From: Winogradskyella sp.
GTDB lineage: Bacteria > Bacteroidota > Bacteroidia > Flavobacteriales > Flavobacteriaceae
Direction of reading: 5' to 3'
DNA length: 64,000 nucleotides
NCBI RefSeq assembly: GCF_016744625.1
Contig: NZ_JADGDZ010000002.1
Coordinates: forward strand, 44,866-108,865
Made by a program: the position numbers and the translations under genes. The notes under the pieces are model-generated. The model worked only from the letters and a program-made list of their open reading frames with translations, was not told the DNA's origin and did no database searches. This document shows positions 52,934 through 61,114 of the stretch, one piece after another (position 1 is the first letter of the stretch; each line of letters begins with the position of its first letter).

Positions 52934-53629
52934 ATGAAAGAAAATCCCCAATATGATGAGATAGATCTCAAATTTGTAAATGCAGTAGATGAAGTGATTG
53001 CTGTAAATTCTGAGTTAGGCATTAAACCTAATAATGACAGCTCAATTGGTAAAGAGGTTTATCCTACTAACAGAAGTATAGTTTCTGCAGTAAGAAGCAG
53101 GTCGAAGCATATTCCGCATTTAGCTCTCATCAATTTTGCTAAGCGTTTTAATGTAGATATGAATTACTTCTACAATGAAACCCCATTGCAATATCAGCCA
53201 CCAACTATCACAAATATTACTGTAAAGAAAAACGGAATAAGTAGTACTGGAGATAACGCGACTAATATTCACGCAGGTAATGGAAAGATAAAAGGAATCA
53301 ACAATGCTGAGGCTGGCTCAAAGAACACCTTAGTAGAAGTTGTAGAAGTCAATACAATGATTAACAACTTTATATCTCAAATAGATGGCGAACGAGTAAA
53401 ACAGTTCTTGACTATTATCTCAAAAATACAAGTGGAGAGCAAATCTTCATCTAAAAAATTAGAACGCATTTTAATTGAGAAATCAGAAGAAATAAAAGAA
53501 ATGCGTATTTCATTTAAAGAAGAAATGGGAGAGCTAAGAGAAGAGCTTAAAGAAACGCGTGAGAAACTTGATATTTCTCTTAAAAGAGAAGTGGATTTAT
53601 TGAGAGAGCTATTAAACGAAAGAAAATGA
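52934..53629 (+). CDS. CI-like HTH regulator with C-terminal coiled coil
   Basis: 231 residues. An N-terminal HTH (about 20-75: SSIGKEVYPTNRSIVSAVRSRSKHIPHLALINFAKRF), a linker with NADG-type turns, then a long coiled coil (about 150-231). It lacks a LexA-like protease domain, so it would not respond to RecA cleavage. It overlaps the next gene by 4 bases. A likely repressor of the element's lytic genes. Confidence 0.6.
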   Translation: MKENPQYDEIDLKFVNAVDEVIAVNSELGIKPNNDSSIGKEVYPTNRSIVSAVRSRSKHIPHLALINFAKRFNVDMNYFYNETPLQYQPPTITNITVKKNGISSTGDNATNIHAGNGKIKGINNAEAGSKNTLVEVVEVNTMINNFISQIDGERVKQFLTIISKIQVESKSSSKKLERILIEKSEEIKEMRISFKEEMGELREELKETREKLDISLKREVDLLRELLNERK

Positions 53630-53904
53630 GTTTAATTATAGAACAGAAGGATTCAAAGTCATTAGATGATTTTAGTCCTGAAGAACTTCAGTTAATTGAA
53701 ATGACAAGAAATCAAAAGTTTCAATCATTGAGAATAGTAAAACGTGACGGTCGAATTGATATGATTGAAGGAGTTGAGCGTATTGAGGACAGAACTAAAA
53801 TAGTAGATATCCTTAAACAACACGATTATCAGAATATTGAAATTAAGCAAAGCGATGGCAGAATCGTCTTGATTAACAGAACAGTAAAAACAAAGGTTAA
53901 GTAA
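53626..53904 (+). CDS. Small unknown protein of the switch operon
   Basis: 92 residues, alpha/beta, with two similar segments (FQSLRIVKRDGRIDMIEG and YQNIEIKQSDGRIVLINR), which suggest an internal duplication of a beta-hairpin-helix unit. It is coupled to the HTH gene by ATGA overlap. It may modulate the repressor. Family not known to me. Confidence 0.5.
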   Translation: MSLIIEQKDSKSLDDFSPEELQLIEMTRNQKFQSLRIVKRDGRIDMIEGVERIEDRTKIVDILKQHDYQNIEIKQSDGRIVLINRTVKTKVK

Positions 53905-54028
53905 ACCAATTTAAGCAACTGAGTATAGTCATCGGAATTACCGAAGCTTTGCTGCGAGATCATAAGGATCACTATTTCAGATTCAATTGTAACCAAAAAG
54001 TAATGGAGCGATTGATAAGAAAATTAAG

Positions 54029-54202
54029 ATGTCTAACTCAATTGCAGTAGAAGAAAAACCTACTTTTAAGAAATATGATGCTGAATGGCTTCAAAAGTTT
54101 GATGGCTTCGAAGATTATTCAGATAAGAAAGTAGAAGAGACAATAAACCAGTTAGAAGAATTTGCAAAAGTACTTTGTGAGCATCTTCAAAATAGTAGTT
54201 AA
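54029..54202 (+). CDS. 57-residue protein directly upstream of the serine recombinase
   Basis: My own reading of 54029-54202 gives an open frame of 58 codons including stop: MSNSIAVEEKPTFKKYDAEW, then an acidic helix ending QLEEFAKVLCEHLQNSS. It ends 4 bases before the ATG of the recombinase. Size, charge and position fit a recombination directionality factor or an accessory of the recombinase. It is too short for routine ORF lists. Confidence 0.55.
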   Translation: MSNSIAVEEKPTFKKYDAEWLQKFDGFEDYSDKKVEETINQLEEFAKVLCEHLQNSS

Positions 54203-54206
54203 GCAT

Positions 54207-55811
54207 ATGAAAGACCAAACAATATTTGATCAGTTTGCCAAAAAAGGTAAAGGACAAAAATTACGAACAGATGGTAAAGCTGTTATATACACAAGAGTAT
54301 CTACCAAAGAACAGGCAGAGAACAACGCCAGTTTAGAAACTCAATTAAAGTACTGTAAGGAGCTTGCAAATAAAAAAGGACTTGTGGTAAGTGAGTATTT
54401 TGGAGGAACCTATGAGTCAGCTAAAAGTGATGAGCGTAAGGAATTTCAAAAGATGCTTAATTATGTAAAGCGAAGAAGTAACGTAGGCTATATAATTGTC
54501 TATTCTTACGATAGGTTTTCAAGGACTGGAGCTAATGGCGCTTACATAAGTGATCAGTTAAAAAGACAAGGTATTGTCACAATATCAGCTACCCAAGAGG
54601 TTGATACTTCTACAAGTGCAGGATCATTCCAACAGAACCTTTACTATATGTTTTCTCAGTTTGATAATGAATTGAGAAGAGATAAATCAGTGTCTGGAAT
54701 GCAAGAGAAACTTCGCAAAGGACATTGGACAGGCGCATATCCGTTTGGTTACACAAATGCCAATCCAGGAAAAGGAAAAACTCCCAAATTTGTTATTACA
54801 AAAGAAGGAAGGCTATTGAAGCAGGCTTTCTTGTGGAAAGCAAACAGCAATATGTCTCACGTTGAAATCGCAAATAAATTACAGGAGAAAGGGCTTAAAA
54901 TAAATGATAAGAGATTGAGCGTTTTATTTAGAAATCCATTCTATTGTGGACTTATTGTAAATAGCCTCATACCAGGAGAAGTTATTGAAGGCAATCATCA
55001 GCCTATGATAACTAAAGATTTATTTCTTAAAATTCATAACCTATTGAATACAGGAACTGAGACCAGAAAATACTGCGTAGATGATGAAAACTTACCTCTG
55101 AAAACATTCTTGAAGTCCACAACTTGTGGAACTCCTTACACAGGGTTTATCGTAAAGAAAAAAGGGCTTTACTATTATAAGAATCGTCGTAAGGGAAGTA
55201 AGGAGAATAGAAGTGCTAAGAAACTACATCAAGAGTTTTTAGAGCTTTTAGAGACATACAAGCTAAAGGATAAGAAGTTTGTAGCACCATTAAAGGAAAT
55301 GGTTTACGACACTTTTGTAAGTATGAATGAAGAGGCTATTAAAGAGACCAAAGAACTATCAAGTGGTATAGTCGCTATTGAAATGAAGTTAGATCGTTTA
55401 GAAGAGCGCTATGTTTTTGAAGAAATAAATAAGTCTCAATATGATAGATTCAGAACCAAGTTGGTAGCAGAAGTTAATCAAAAAAAGAAAAATTTATCAA
55501 AACATAGCTTCGATAGTTCAAACCTTAAGAAGTCGATAAATACTGCATTGAAGTATGCACTCAATCTACCGCTATTATGGAGTTCTGGAGATATTGAAGT
55601 GAAAAGAAAACTTCAATATATGGTCTTTCCTGACGGTTTAGGGTATGACTTCAAAAACAAGAGAGTTCAAACTTTTAGAGTGAATTCTATTTTTGCTCAA
55701 ATCGCCTGTTTATCAGATACATTAGGGGGAAATAAAAAAGGGAACTTTCAAAATAATATTGAAAATTCCCTTTCAGTGACCTCGACAAGATTCAAACTTG
55801 TAACCTCTTGA
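54207..55811 (+). CDS. Large serine recombinase (integrase)
   Basis: 534 residues from the ATG at 54207; an upstream start in the same frame would overlap the 57-residue gene. The resolvase domain has catalytic Ser32 in YTRVSTKEQ and the Arg region YDRFSRT (101-107). A recombinase domain and coiled coil follow. The zinc ribbon has lost Cys residues: FLKSTTCG and YYYKNRRKGSK replace the usual C-x-x-C pattern. The frame ends inside tRNA-Arg, so the last residues (STRFKLVTS) come from the tRNA gene, the likely attachment site. Confidence 0.85.
   Translation: MKDQTIFDQFAKKGKGQKLRTDGKAVIYTRVSTKEQAENNASLETQLKYCKELANKKGLVVSEYFGGTYESAKSDERKEFQKMLNYVKRRSNVGYIIVYSYDRFSRTGANGAYISDQLKRQGIVTISATQEVDTSTSAGSFQQNLYYMFSQFDNELRRDKSVSGMQEKLRKGHWTGAYPFGYTNANPGKGKTPKFVITKEGRLLKQAFLWKANSNMSHVEIANKLQEKGLKINDKRLSVLFRNPFYCGLIVNSLIPGEVIEGNHQPMITKDLFLKIHNLLNTGTETRKYCVDDENLPLKTFLKSTTCGTPYTGFIVKKKGLYYYKNRRKGSKENRSAKKLHQEFLELLETYKLKDKKFVAPLKEMVYDTFVSMNEEAIKETKELSSGIVAIEMKLDRLEERYVFEEINKSQYDRFRTKLVAEVNQKKKNLSKHSFDSSNLKKSINTALKYALNLPLLWSSGDIEVKRKLQYMVFPDGLGYDFKNKRVQTFRVNSIFAQIACLSDTLGGNKKGNFQNNIENSLSVTSTRFKLVTS
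55731..55773 (-). terminator. Rho-independent terminator of tRNA-Arg
   Basis: On the minus strand, just after the tRNA 3' end, the stem AAAGGGAA/TTCCCTTT with an inner TTTCAA/TTGAAA stem is followed by TTTTTTATT. It lies inside the recombinase's C-terminal coding region, so both genes share this DNA. Confidence 0.75.
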
Positions 55812-55850
55812 GCCGTAATCAAGTGCGCTATTCAGTTGCGCCACGAGGCC
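55777..55850 (-). tRNA. tRNA-Arg (anticodon ACG), integration site
   Basis: Reading the minus strand, the acceptor GGCCTCG/CGAGGTC pairs over 7 bp (one G-U), the D stem is GCGC/GCGC, the anticodon stem CTTGA/TCAAG has loop TTACGGC (anticodon ACG), and the T arm is ACAAG-TTTGAAT-CTTGT. The discriminator is A; CCA is not encoded. It reads CGN Arg codons. Its 3' half overlaps the end of the serine recombinase frame. Confidence 0.9.
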
Positions 55851-55933
55851 TTTTTAAGTGGGTGCAAATATAATACATTTATTAAAAAACTACCAAACTA
55901 TTTTTTTCAAAATTGTAATTGTATTTTTGAAAT

Positions 55934-56569
55934 ATGATTTCAAAAGAATTACTTCAACCATTTCACTACTTATTTGATTCAGAAATTATTGATAATATCT
56001 CTAGTTTCTCTTTTCTTAAGACGTACAAAAAGCACGATATTATTATAGATATTGGACAAGACTTAAATTTTATCCCTCTTCTTATTAATGGAAATATCAA
56101 AGTTTTAAGAGAAGACACTCATGGTAATGAGCTTCTATTATACGTTTTAGAAACTGGAGATACATGCGCTATGTCTTTAACTTGCTGTATGGCAAAATCA
56201 GTAAGTAAAATTAGAGCAATTGCCGACGAAGACGTAACAGTTATAATGATTCCTATTGCTAACATGAAATTATGGTTTAACACCAATGAGAGTTGGCGTA
56301 GCTTTATTCTTCAAAGTTACCAAGTTCGTTTTGATGAAATGTTAGAAACCATAGATACATTAGCATTCATGAAAATGGATGAACGATTATTTAAATATCT
56401 TACAGACCATGTAAAATTAACAGCCTCAACAACACTGGAAATTACACACCAAGAAATTGCTGAAGATTTACACACCTCTAGGGTTGTAATTTCTAGACTT
56501 TTAAAACAACTTGAAAGAGAAAATAAAATTGAACTTGGAAGAAATAGAATCTCTGTTTTAGAGTTTTAG
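55934..56569 (+). CDS. Crp/Fnr-family regulator
   Basis: 211 residues. An N-terminal cyclic-nucleotide-binding-like beta barrel with Cys in DTCAMSLTCCM (no Fe-S motif of Fnr type) and a C-terminal HTH (EITHQEIAEDLHTSRVVISRLLKQLE). A -7 element TATTTTTG (55922-55929) lies immediately before the ATG, suggesting a very short leader. It heads the sulfur cluster and probably binds the TGTGAT dyad at 58412. In Bacteroidota such regulators often sense redox or reactive sulfur. Confidence 0.8.
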   Translation: MISKELLQPFHYLFDSEIIDNISSFSFLKTYKKHDIIIDIGQDLNFIPLLINGNIKVLREDTHGNELLLYVLETGDTCAMSLTCCMAKSVSKIRAIADEDVTVIMIPIANMKLWFNTNESWRSFILQSYQVRFDEMLETIDTLAFMKMDERLFKYLTDHVKLTASTTLEITHQEIAEDLHTSRVVISRLLKQLERENKIELGRNRISVLEF

Positions 56570-56603
56570 TAACTTTTGTAGCATATCCTATTATGTATAA
56601 TTC

Positions 56604-56611
56604 TATTTTTG
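56604..56611 (+). promoter_or_regulatory. -7 promoter element upstream of the YeeE-like gene
   Basis: TATTTTTG matches the Bacteroidota TAnnTTTG -7 consensus and lies 15 bases before the ATG at 56627. It supports that start over the earlier TTG at 56609. Confidence 0.5.
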
Positions 56612-56626
56612 CATCAAATTAAATCT

Positions 56627-57184
56627 ATGGAATACATCTTACAACCTTGGCCATGGTATGTTTCTGGACCATGCATTGCTATTGTAATGTTTCTCCTACT
56701 CTACTTTGGCAGAACATTTGGTATGTCATCTAATCTTAGAACAATGTGTGCTATTGGAGGAGCTGGGAAACATGTTGATTTTTTTAAGTTCGACTGGAAA
56801 AGCCAAAGATGGAATCTTATTGTAGTGCTTGGAGCTGTACTTGGAGGTTTCATAGCCCATAATTATCTATCCAATCCAATCCATATAGACCTTAGTGAAG
56901 ATACCATCAAAGATTTAACCGTTCTTGGTTTCAATGGCGCTGGTCAAAGTCTTTTACCACCAGAACTATTTAGTTGGAATTCTGTATTTAGTCTAAAAGG
57001 GTTATTAATTTTGATCATTGGAGGTTTTTTAGTTGGTTTCGGAACTCGTTATGCAGGCGGTTGTACATCAGGCCATGCTATAACAGGATTAAGTAGTTTA
57101 CAATTACCTTCATTAATTGCTGTAATTGGTTTTTTTATCGGAGGTTTAGTTATGATTCATTTCATTTATCCAATTCTATTTTAA
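56627..57184 (+). CDS. YeeE/YedE-family membrane protein (thiosulfate/sulfur transport)
   Basis: 185 residues from the ATG at 56627. About five membrane helices and the family motif GGCTSGHAITGLS (about 150-162), where the Cys is the conserved thiosulfate-binding residue. It imports reduced sulfur compounds. It has a one-base gap to the next gene, which encodes the second half-type protein, so together they would form the full transporter. Confidence 0.8.
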   Translation: MEYILQPWPWYVSGPCIAIVMFLLLYFGRTFGMSSNLRTMCAIGGAGKHVDFFKFDWKSQRWNLIVVLGAVLGGFIAHNYLSNPIHIDLSEDTIKDLTVLGFNGAGQSLLPPELFSWNSVFSLKGLLILIIGGFLVGFGTRYAGGCTSGHAITGLSSLQLPSLIAVIGFFIGGLVMIHFIYPILF

Positions 57185-57185
57185 C

Positions 57186-57602
57186 ATGGGAAAATATTTA
57201 AAATTCTTTTTAGTGGGTATTTTCTTCGGAATTGTTTTGGTAAAATCTGAAGCAGTATCTTGGTATCGTATTTTTGAAATGTTTAAGTTTCAATCCTTTC
57301 ACATGTATGGTATTATTGGTACAGCCGTAGGAACTGGTATTATTCTACTATTACTTTCTAAACAATTAAAAATAAGAACCATCCAAGGAACTTATATAAG
57401 AGTTCCGTTAAAAGAAAAAGGGTTTGCACGCTACATTATTGGAGGAACTATCTTTGGTTTAGGATGGGCACTATGTGGAGCTTGTCCAGGACCTATGTAT
57501 ATTTTAGTTGGAACAGGAGTATTTACAATTCTTATTGTTATTGCCGCAGCATTGTTTGGCACTTTTATATATGGTTTAATAAAAAACAAATTACCTCATT
57601 AA
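57186..57602 (+). CDS. YeeE/YedE-like (DUF6691-type) membrane protein
   Basis: 138 residues, four membrane helices, with GWALCGACPGPMYIL, which carries two Cys in the same place as the CTSGH Cys of its neighbour. It is the partner half of the sulfur transporter. It ends on the same base as the next gene's start. Confidence 0.78.
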   Translation: MGKYLKFFLVGIFFGIVLVKSEAVSWYRIFEMFKFQSFHMYGIIGTAVGTGIILLLLSKQLKIRTIQGTYIRVPLKEKGFARYIIGGTIFGLGWALCGACPGPMYILVGTGVFTILIVIAAALFGTFIYGLIKNKLPH

Positions 57603-58406
57603 ATGGAATTAACAGAAATTATAGGATATTTTGGCGCATTAATTGTTGGGCTAGTTTTAGGTCTAATAGGTGGTGGAGGTTCTATTTTAACTGTTCCTAT
57701 TTTGGTGTATTTTTTAGGGTTTAATCCTATTGCTGCAACAGCCTATTCGCTTTTTGTGGTAGGTAGTACGGCATTAGTAGGTACTCTAAGAAATATTAAA
57801 CAAAATCGAATAGACTTTAAAACGGCAATAATATTTGCTGTTCCTTCAATAATTACTGTCTTTATGGTAAGAAGTTTAGTAATCCCAAACTTACCAGAAG
57901 TCATATTTTCTATTGGTAGTTTCAAACTTACCAATTCACTTTTTATAATGCTTTTATTTGCTTTAATTATGCTTTTAGCAGGCTGGTCTATGATTAAATC
58001 TAAAGAAATAGATAGTGATACAGAAATTAAAGAATTTGATAAAATGCACTATTTCGCAATTGGCACACAGGCAATAGGTATTGGTGTTTTAGCAGGTTTA
58101 GTTGGAGCTGGAGGTGGGTTTTTAATAGTTCCAGCATTAGTCTTACTAGTAAAACTGCCTATAAAAAAGGCAATCAGTACATCCTTATTTATTATTGCGA
58201 TCCAATCTTTAGTAGGATTCTTAGGTGACATAAAAACGTTAATTATAGATTGGCAGTTTCTCCTTACGTTTACGATTATCTCAATCTTTGGGATTTTTAT
58301 AGGACTAGCATTATCTAAAAAAATTAGTGCTAAACGATTAAAAAAAGGATTTGGATATTTCACCATAGTAATGGCAGTTTATATCTTATATAAAGAGCTC
58401 ATTTAA
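57603..58406 (+). CDS. TauE/SafE-family sulfite/sulfur exporter
   Basis: 267 residues, about seven membrane helices, with the family's two glycine-rich repeats (GLIGGGGSILTVPIL at about 20-34 and GLVGAGGGFLIVPAL at about 163-177). It probably exports sulfite or related anions made by the persulfide dioxygenase downstream. It follows directly on the YeeE pair. Confidence 0.82.
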   Translation: MELTEIIGYFGALIVGLVLGLIGGGGSILTVPILVYFLGFNPIAATAYSLFVVGSTALVGTLRNIKQNRIDFKTAIIFAVPSIITVFMVRSLVIPNLPEVIFSIGSFKLTNSLFIMLLFALIMLLAGWSMIKSKEIDSDTEIKEFDKMHYFAIGTQAIGIGVLAGLVGAGGGFLIVPALVLLVKLPIKKAISTSLFIIAIQSLVGFLGDIKTLIIDWQFLLTFTIISIFGIFIGLALSKKISAKRLKKGFGYFTIVMAVYILYKELI

Positions 58407-58411
58407 TACTT

Positions 58412-58427
58412 TGTGATAAATATCACA
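58412..58427 (+). promoter_or_regulatory. Crp/Fnr-type operator
   Basis: TGTGAT-AAAT-ATCACA is a perfect dyad of the Crp/Fnr kind. It lies 22 bases upstream of a -7 element TAAATTTG (58449-58456) for the persulfide dioxygenase gene. The likely binder is the regulator at 55934-56569. Confidence 0.65.
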
Positions 58428-58474
58428 TTTCAAAAAATGAAGTTTCGTAAATTTGCATCATAAATATATTAAGA

Positions 58475-59881
58475 ATGAAAATTGAACAATTATATACAGG
58501 ATGTCTAGCACAAGGTGCTTATTACATTGAGTCAGATGGTGAAGTTGCTATAATTGATCCGTTAAGAGAAATTCAGCAATACATTGATAAAGCTGATTCT
58601 AATAATGCAAAAATTAAGTATATTCTAGAATCGCATTTTCATGCAGATTTTGTCTCTGGGCATGTAGATTTAGCAAATAAAACTGGAGCGACGATTGTTT
58701 TTGGTCCTGGAGCCACTACAGATTATGATATCCATGCTGCAATCGATGGAGAAGAACTTAAATTAGGAAAACTAACCATCAAAATTTTGCACACTCCTGG
58801 TCATACTTTAGAGTCTGCAACCTATTTACTAAAAGATGAAAACGGAAAAGATTACGCCATCTTTTCTGGAGACACTTTATTCCTAGGTGATGTTGGACGA
58901 CCTGATTTGGCAATAAAATCTGATTTGACTAAGGAAGATTTAGCAGGAATGTTATTTGATTCTCTTCGAAATAAAATTATGCCTTTGGCAGATGATGTCA
59001 TTGTATATCCTGCTCATGGTGCAGGTTCTGCTTGTGGTAAAAACTTAAGCAAAGAAACTGTTGGTGTTTTAGGTGATCAAAAGAAAACAAATTACGCCTT
59101 ACGTGCAGATATGACAAAAGCAGAATTTGTAACTGAAGTGCTTGATGGTATTGCGCCACCTCCACAATATTTCGCTAAAAATGCCATGATGAATAAAATG
59201 GGTTATGACGCTTTTGATACCGTTCTAAAAACTGGTGATGTTGCGCTTAACCCTGAAGAGTTTGAAGCTTTAGCAAATCATGAATCTGCATTAGTTTTAG
59301 ATGTAAGACCAGAATCGGACTATATAAAAGGACATATACCAAATTCTATATTTATTGGCTTGAATGGCTCTTTTGCTCCTTGGGTTGGTGCTTTAATTAC
59401 AGATTTAAAACAACCTATTGTTTTAGTGGTTCCTAAAGGAAAGTCAGCTGAGACTGTTACACGATTATCTCGTGTTGGTTATGATAACACACTTGGTTAT
59501 TTAGAAGGAGGTATTGAAGCATGGTCATCAGCAGGAAAAGATATTGAAACGTTAGAATCTATTTCTGCAGAAGAATTTGCTAACTGCGCAAAAACTAGTG
59601 ATATTAATATTCTAGATGTTCGTAAAGATGGTGAATACCAATCTATGCACTTAGAAAATGCCCAGCATTTGTCATTAGACTTTATCAACGAAAAAATGAA
59701 CGAAGTTAACAAAGACAAAACCTACTACATACATTGCGCAGGTGGTTATCGTTCGGTAATTGCAGCTTCTATTTTAAAGGCTAGAGGGTTTAATAACTTA
59801 ATTGATGTAGCAGGTGGATTTGGTGCTATTAAGAAAACCGATTTGCCAACTACTGATTTTGTTTGTCCTACAACTTTATAA
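58475..59881 (+). CDS. Persulfide dioxygenase-rhodanese fusion (MBL fold)
   Basis: 468 residues. An N-terminal metallo-beta-lactamase domain of ETHE1 type (SHFHADFVSGH at about 52-62, HTPGHTLES, SGDTLFLGDVGRPDL), then two rhodanese domains. The first (LVLDVRPESDYIKGHIP) lacks the catalytic Cys; the second has HCAGGYRS with Cys intact. It oxidises glutathione- or protein-bound persulfide to sulfite and moves sulfane sulfur. It sits behind a Crp/Fnr operator, and the YeeE pair and TauE supply substrate and export the product. Confidence 0.87.
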   Translation: MKIEQLYTGCLAQGAYYIESDGEVAIIDPLREIQQYIDKADSNNAKIKYILESHFHADFVSGHVDLANKTGATIVFGPGATTDYDIHAAIDGEELKLGKLTIKILHTPGHTLESATYLLKDENGKDYAIFSGDTLFLGDVGRPDLAIKSDLTKEDLAGMLFDSLRNKIMPLADDVIVYPAHGAGSACGKNLSKETVGVLGDQKKTNYALRADMTKAEFVTEVLDGIAPPPQYFAKNAMMNKMGYDAFDTVLKTGDVALNPEEFEALANHESALVLDVRPESDYIKGHIPNSIFIGLNGSFAPWVGALITDLKQPIVLVVPKGKSAETVTRLSRVGYDNTLGYLEGGIEAWSSAGKDIETLESISAEEFANCAKTSDINILDVRKDGEYQSMHLENAQHLSLDFINEKMNEVNKDKTYYIHCAGGYRSVIAASILKARGFNNLIDVAGGFGAIKKTDLPTTDFVCPTTL

Positions 59882-59899
59882 ATAACTATACTGACGGGT

Positions 59900-59955
59900 T
59901 GAGCGCAGTCGGAACCTATTCAGTTTTCTACACAAATTAACTTTGACTGCGCTCA
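59900..59955. repeat. Inverted repeat GAGCGCAGTC/GACTGCGCTC
   Basis: Two perfect 10-base arms (59901-59910 and 59945-59954) flank 34 bases in a non-coding gap. The TGCGCTCA unit looks like the intergenic repeats common in several flavobacterial genera. The gap may form a transcript-stabilising or terminating hairpin after the persulfide dioxygenase gene. Confidence 0.6.
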
Positions 59956-59973
59956 GTTTGACAAAAATTATAT

Positions 59974-60246
59974 ATGAAAAGTATTTCTATAAACATCCAA
60001 AACCTTAAATGCCATGGTTGCGCAAACACTATAGTAACACAGTTATCTAAATTAGATGGCATTTCTAAAGTTACTGTTGATAATGAAACAGACGAAGTTA
60101 GTTTTAGCTATATGGATGAAACAAATTTTGACTCAGTAAAAAAGAAATTATCTGACTTGGGATATCCTATTGCAGGAGAAACAAATTCTTTACCCAAAAA
60201 GGCTAAATCTTTTGTAAGCTGCGCAGTTGGGAGAATAAAAAAATAA
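59974..60246 (+). CDS. HMA-domain metal-binding protein
   Basis: 90 residues. A heavy-metal-associated fold with CHGCA (Cys14, Cys17) in the first loop, the usual beta-alpha-beta order, and a basic tail with another Cys. It may be a copper chaperone or a small sulfur-handling protein. No membrane span. Confidence 0.78.
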   Translation: MKSISINIQNLKCHGCANTIVTQLSKLDGISKVTVDNETDEVSFSYMDETNFDSVKKKLSDLGYPIAGETNSLPKKAKSFVSCAVGRIKK

Positions 60247-60330
60247 CCACAAAATATTGTTTTTGAACGCATTACACTCAAACCACTTTTGTTTATAATA
60301 AATTTAACATTTAAAAATCTCAATTACTAG

Positions 60331-60350
60331 ACGAGTGGTCATATATTTGC
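60331..60350 (+). promoter_or_regulatory. TetR operator overlapping the promoter of tetR
   Basis: GACGAGTGGTC (60331-60341) lies directly before the -7 element TATATTTG (60343-60350). The same motif recurs at 60984-60994 and 61085-61095, flanking the next gene. It is a probable autorepression site. Confidence 0.6.
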
Positions 60351-60366
60351 AATATTAAAATTCAAA

Positions 60367-60963
60367 ATGACTAAAACCTTAAAACACGATCTTAAAGCTG
60401 ATGCTCTTTTAGAAAAAGGAATGGAGTTGCTTTGGTCTAAAGGTTACAATGCAACAAGTGTCAATGATATTGTAAAGGTTGCTGGTATTCCTAAAGGTTC
60501 TTTCTATTTTTATTTTGAAAGCAAAGAGGACTTTGTGGTGAAAGCCATAGATAAATATTTTTGTTTGATGTTTACTCCTGCAAAAGCGATTTTGGAGAAT
60601 AAATCATTATCTCCTAAACAAAGACTTTTAGATTTTCATGAATTCAGGATTAATATCTTAAAAAATGAATTGGAATGCAAAATGGGATGTATGGCTTGCA
60701 ATATAGGAAATGAAATGGCTGAGCATAGTGAAAAAATTAGAACAGCAATTTTGATTCACGATCAAATAATTATATCGACGATTACTGATGTCATTCAAGA
60801 AGCAAAAGACTTAGGAGAAATAAAAAACATGATGAGTTCAGAAGATATTGCTGCCTTTATAGAAGATGCTGGAAAAGGTGCTATGATAAGTATGAAAGAA
60901 ATGAAAAGCTCTTATCCTATAGATAATGCAATGAATATGATAAGAAACGTACTTTTAAAATAA
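60367..60963 (+). CDS. TetR-family repressor
   Basis: 198 residues. An N-terminal HTH (TSVNDIVKVAGIPKGSFYFYFESKEDF), then a helical ligand domain with a Cys-rich stretch (ECKMGCMACNIGNE). It probably controls itself and the downstream exporter, because GACGACTGGTC-type operators lie before both. The ligand is unknown. Confidence 0.82.
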   Translation: MTKTLKHDLKADALLEKGMELLWSKGYNATSVNDIVKVAGIPKGSFYFYFESKEDFVVKAIDKYFCLMFTPAKAILENKSLSPKQRLLDFHEFRINILKNELECKMGCMACNIGNEMAEHSEKIRTAILIHDQIIISTITDVIQEAKDLGEIKNMMSSEDIAAFIEDAGKGAMISMKEMKSSYPIDNAMNMIRNVLLK

Positions 60964-60983
60964 TTTTTTTTAATCAACTAATA

Positions 60984-61095
60984 GACGACTGGTCATTTAT
61001 TAAATTCTTTCAATAATTGTCCCCTAACATATAATCAGAATCGTCTTATATGTAAACAAACGAATTAATAGATCAACATCAGTAATCGACTGGTC
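60984..61095 (+). promoter_or_regulatory. Two TetR operators before the MMPL exporter
   Basis: GACGACTGGTC (60984-60994) and ATCGACTGGTC (61085-61095) match the motif before tetR. They lie 120 and 20 bases upstream of the exporter's ATG. Confidence 0.6.
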
Positions 61096-61114
61096 AACTA
61101 AAACAATCAAAAAA

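Larger units (their letters stand above)
14080..55811. mobile_element. Candidate integrated tailless virus-like element (left end not fixed)
   Basis: A block of about 42 kb that includes a large serine recombinase next to tRNA-Arg, a divergent HTH switch, replication/modification genes, a packaging ATPase, two paralogous capsid-like proteins, and a run of small membrane, peptidoglycan-binding and lysis proteins, nearly all in one minus-strand overlapping operon. Defence cargo (Gabija and a two-gene unit) interrupts it. No terminase with nuclease domain, portal, tail, relaxase or T4SS genes are seen. The right end is set by the recombinase and tRNA. The left end is set here at the last virion-type gene, but no att repeat was found, so the element could extend leftward over Wadjet and the copper genes. 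Confidence 0.65.

Noticed and set aside
14080..53904. Conjugative element (ICE)
   Set aside because: No relaxase, coupling protein of TraG type, or Tra/VirB-like genes were seen.
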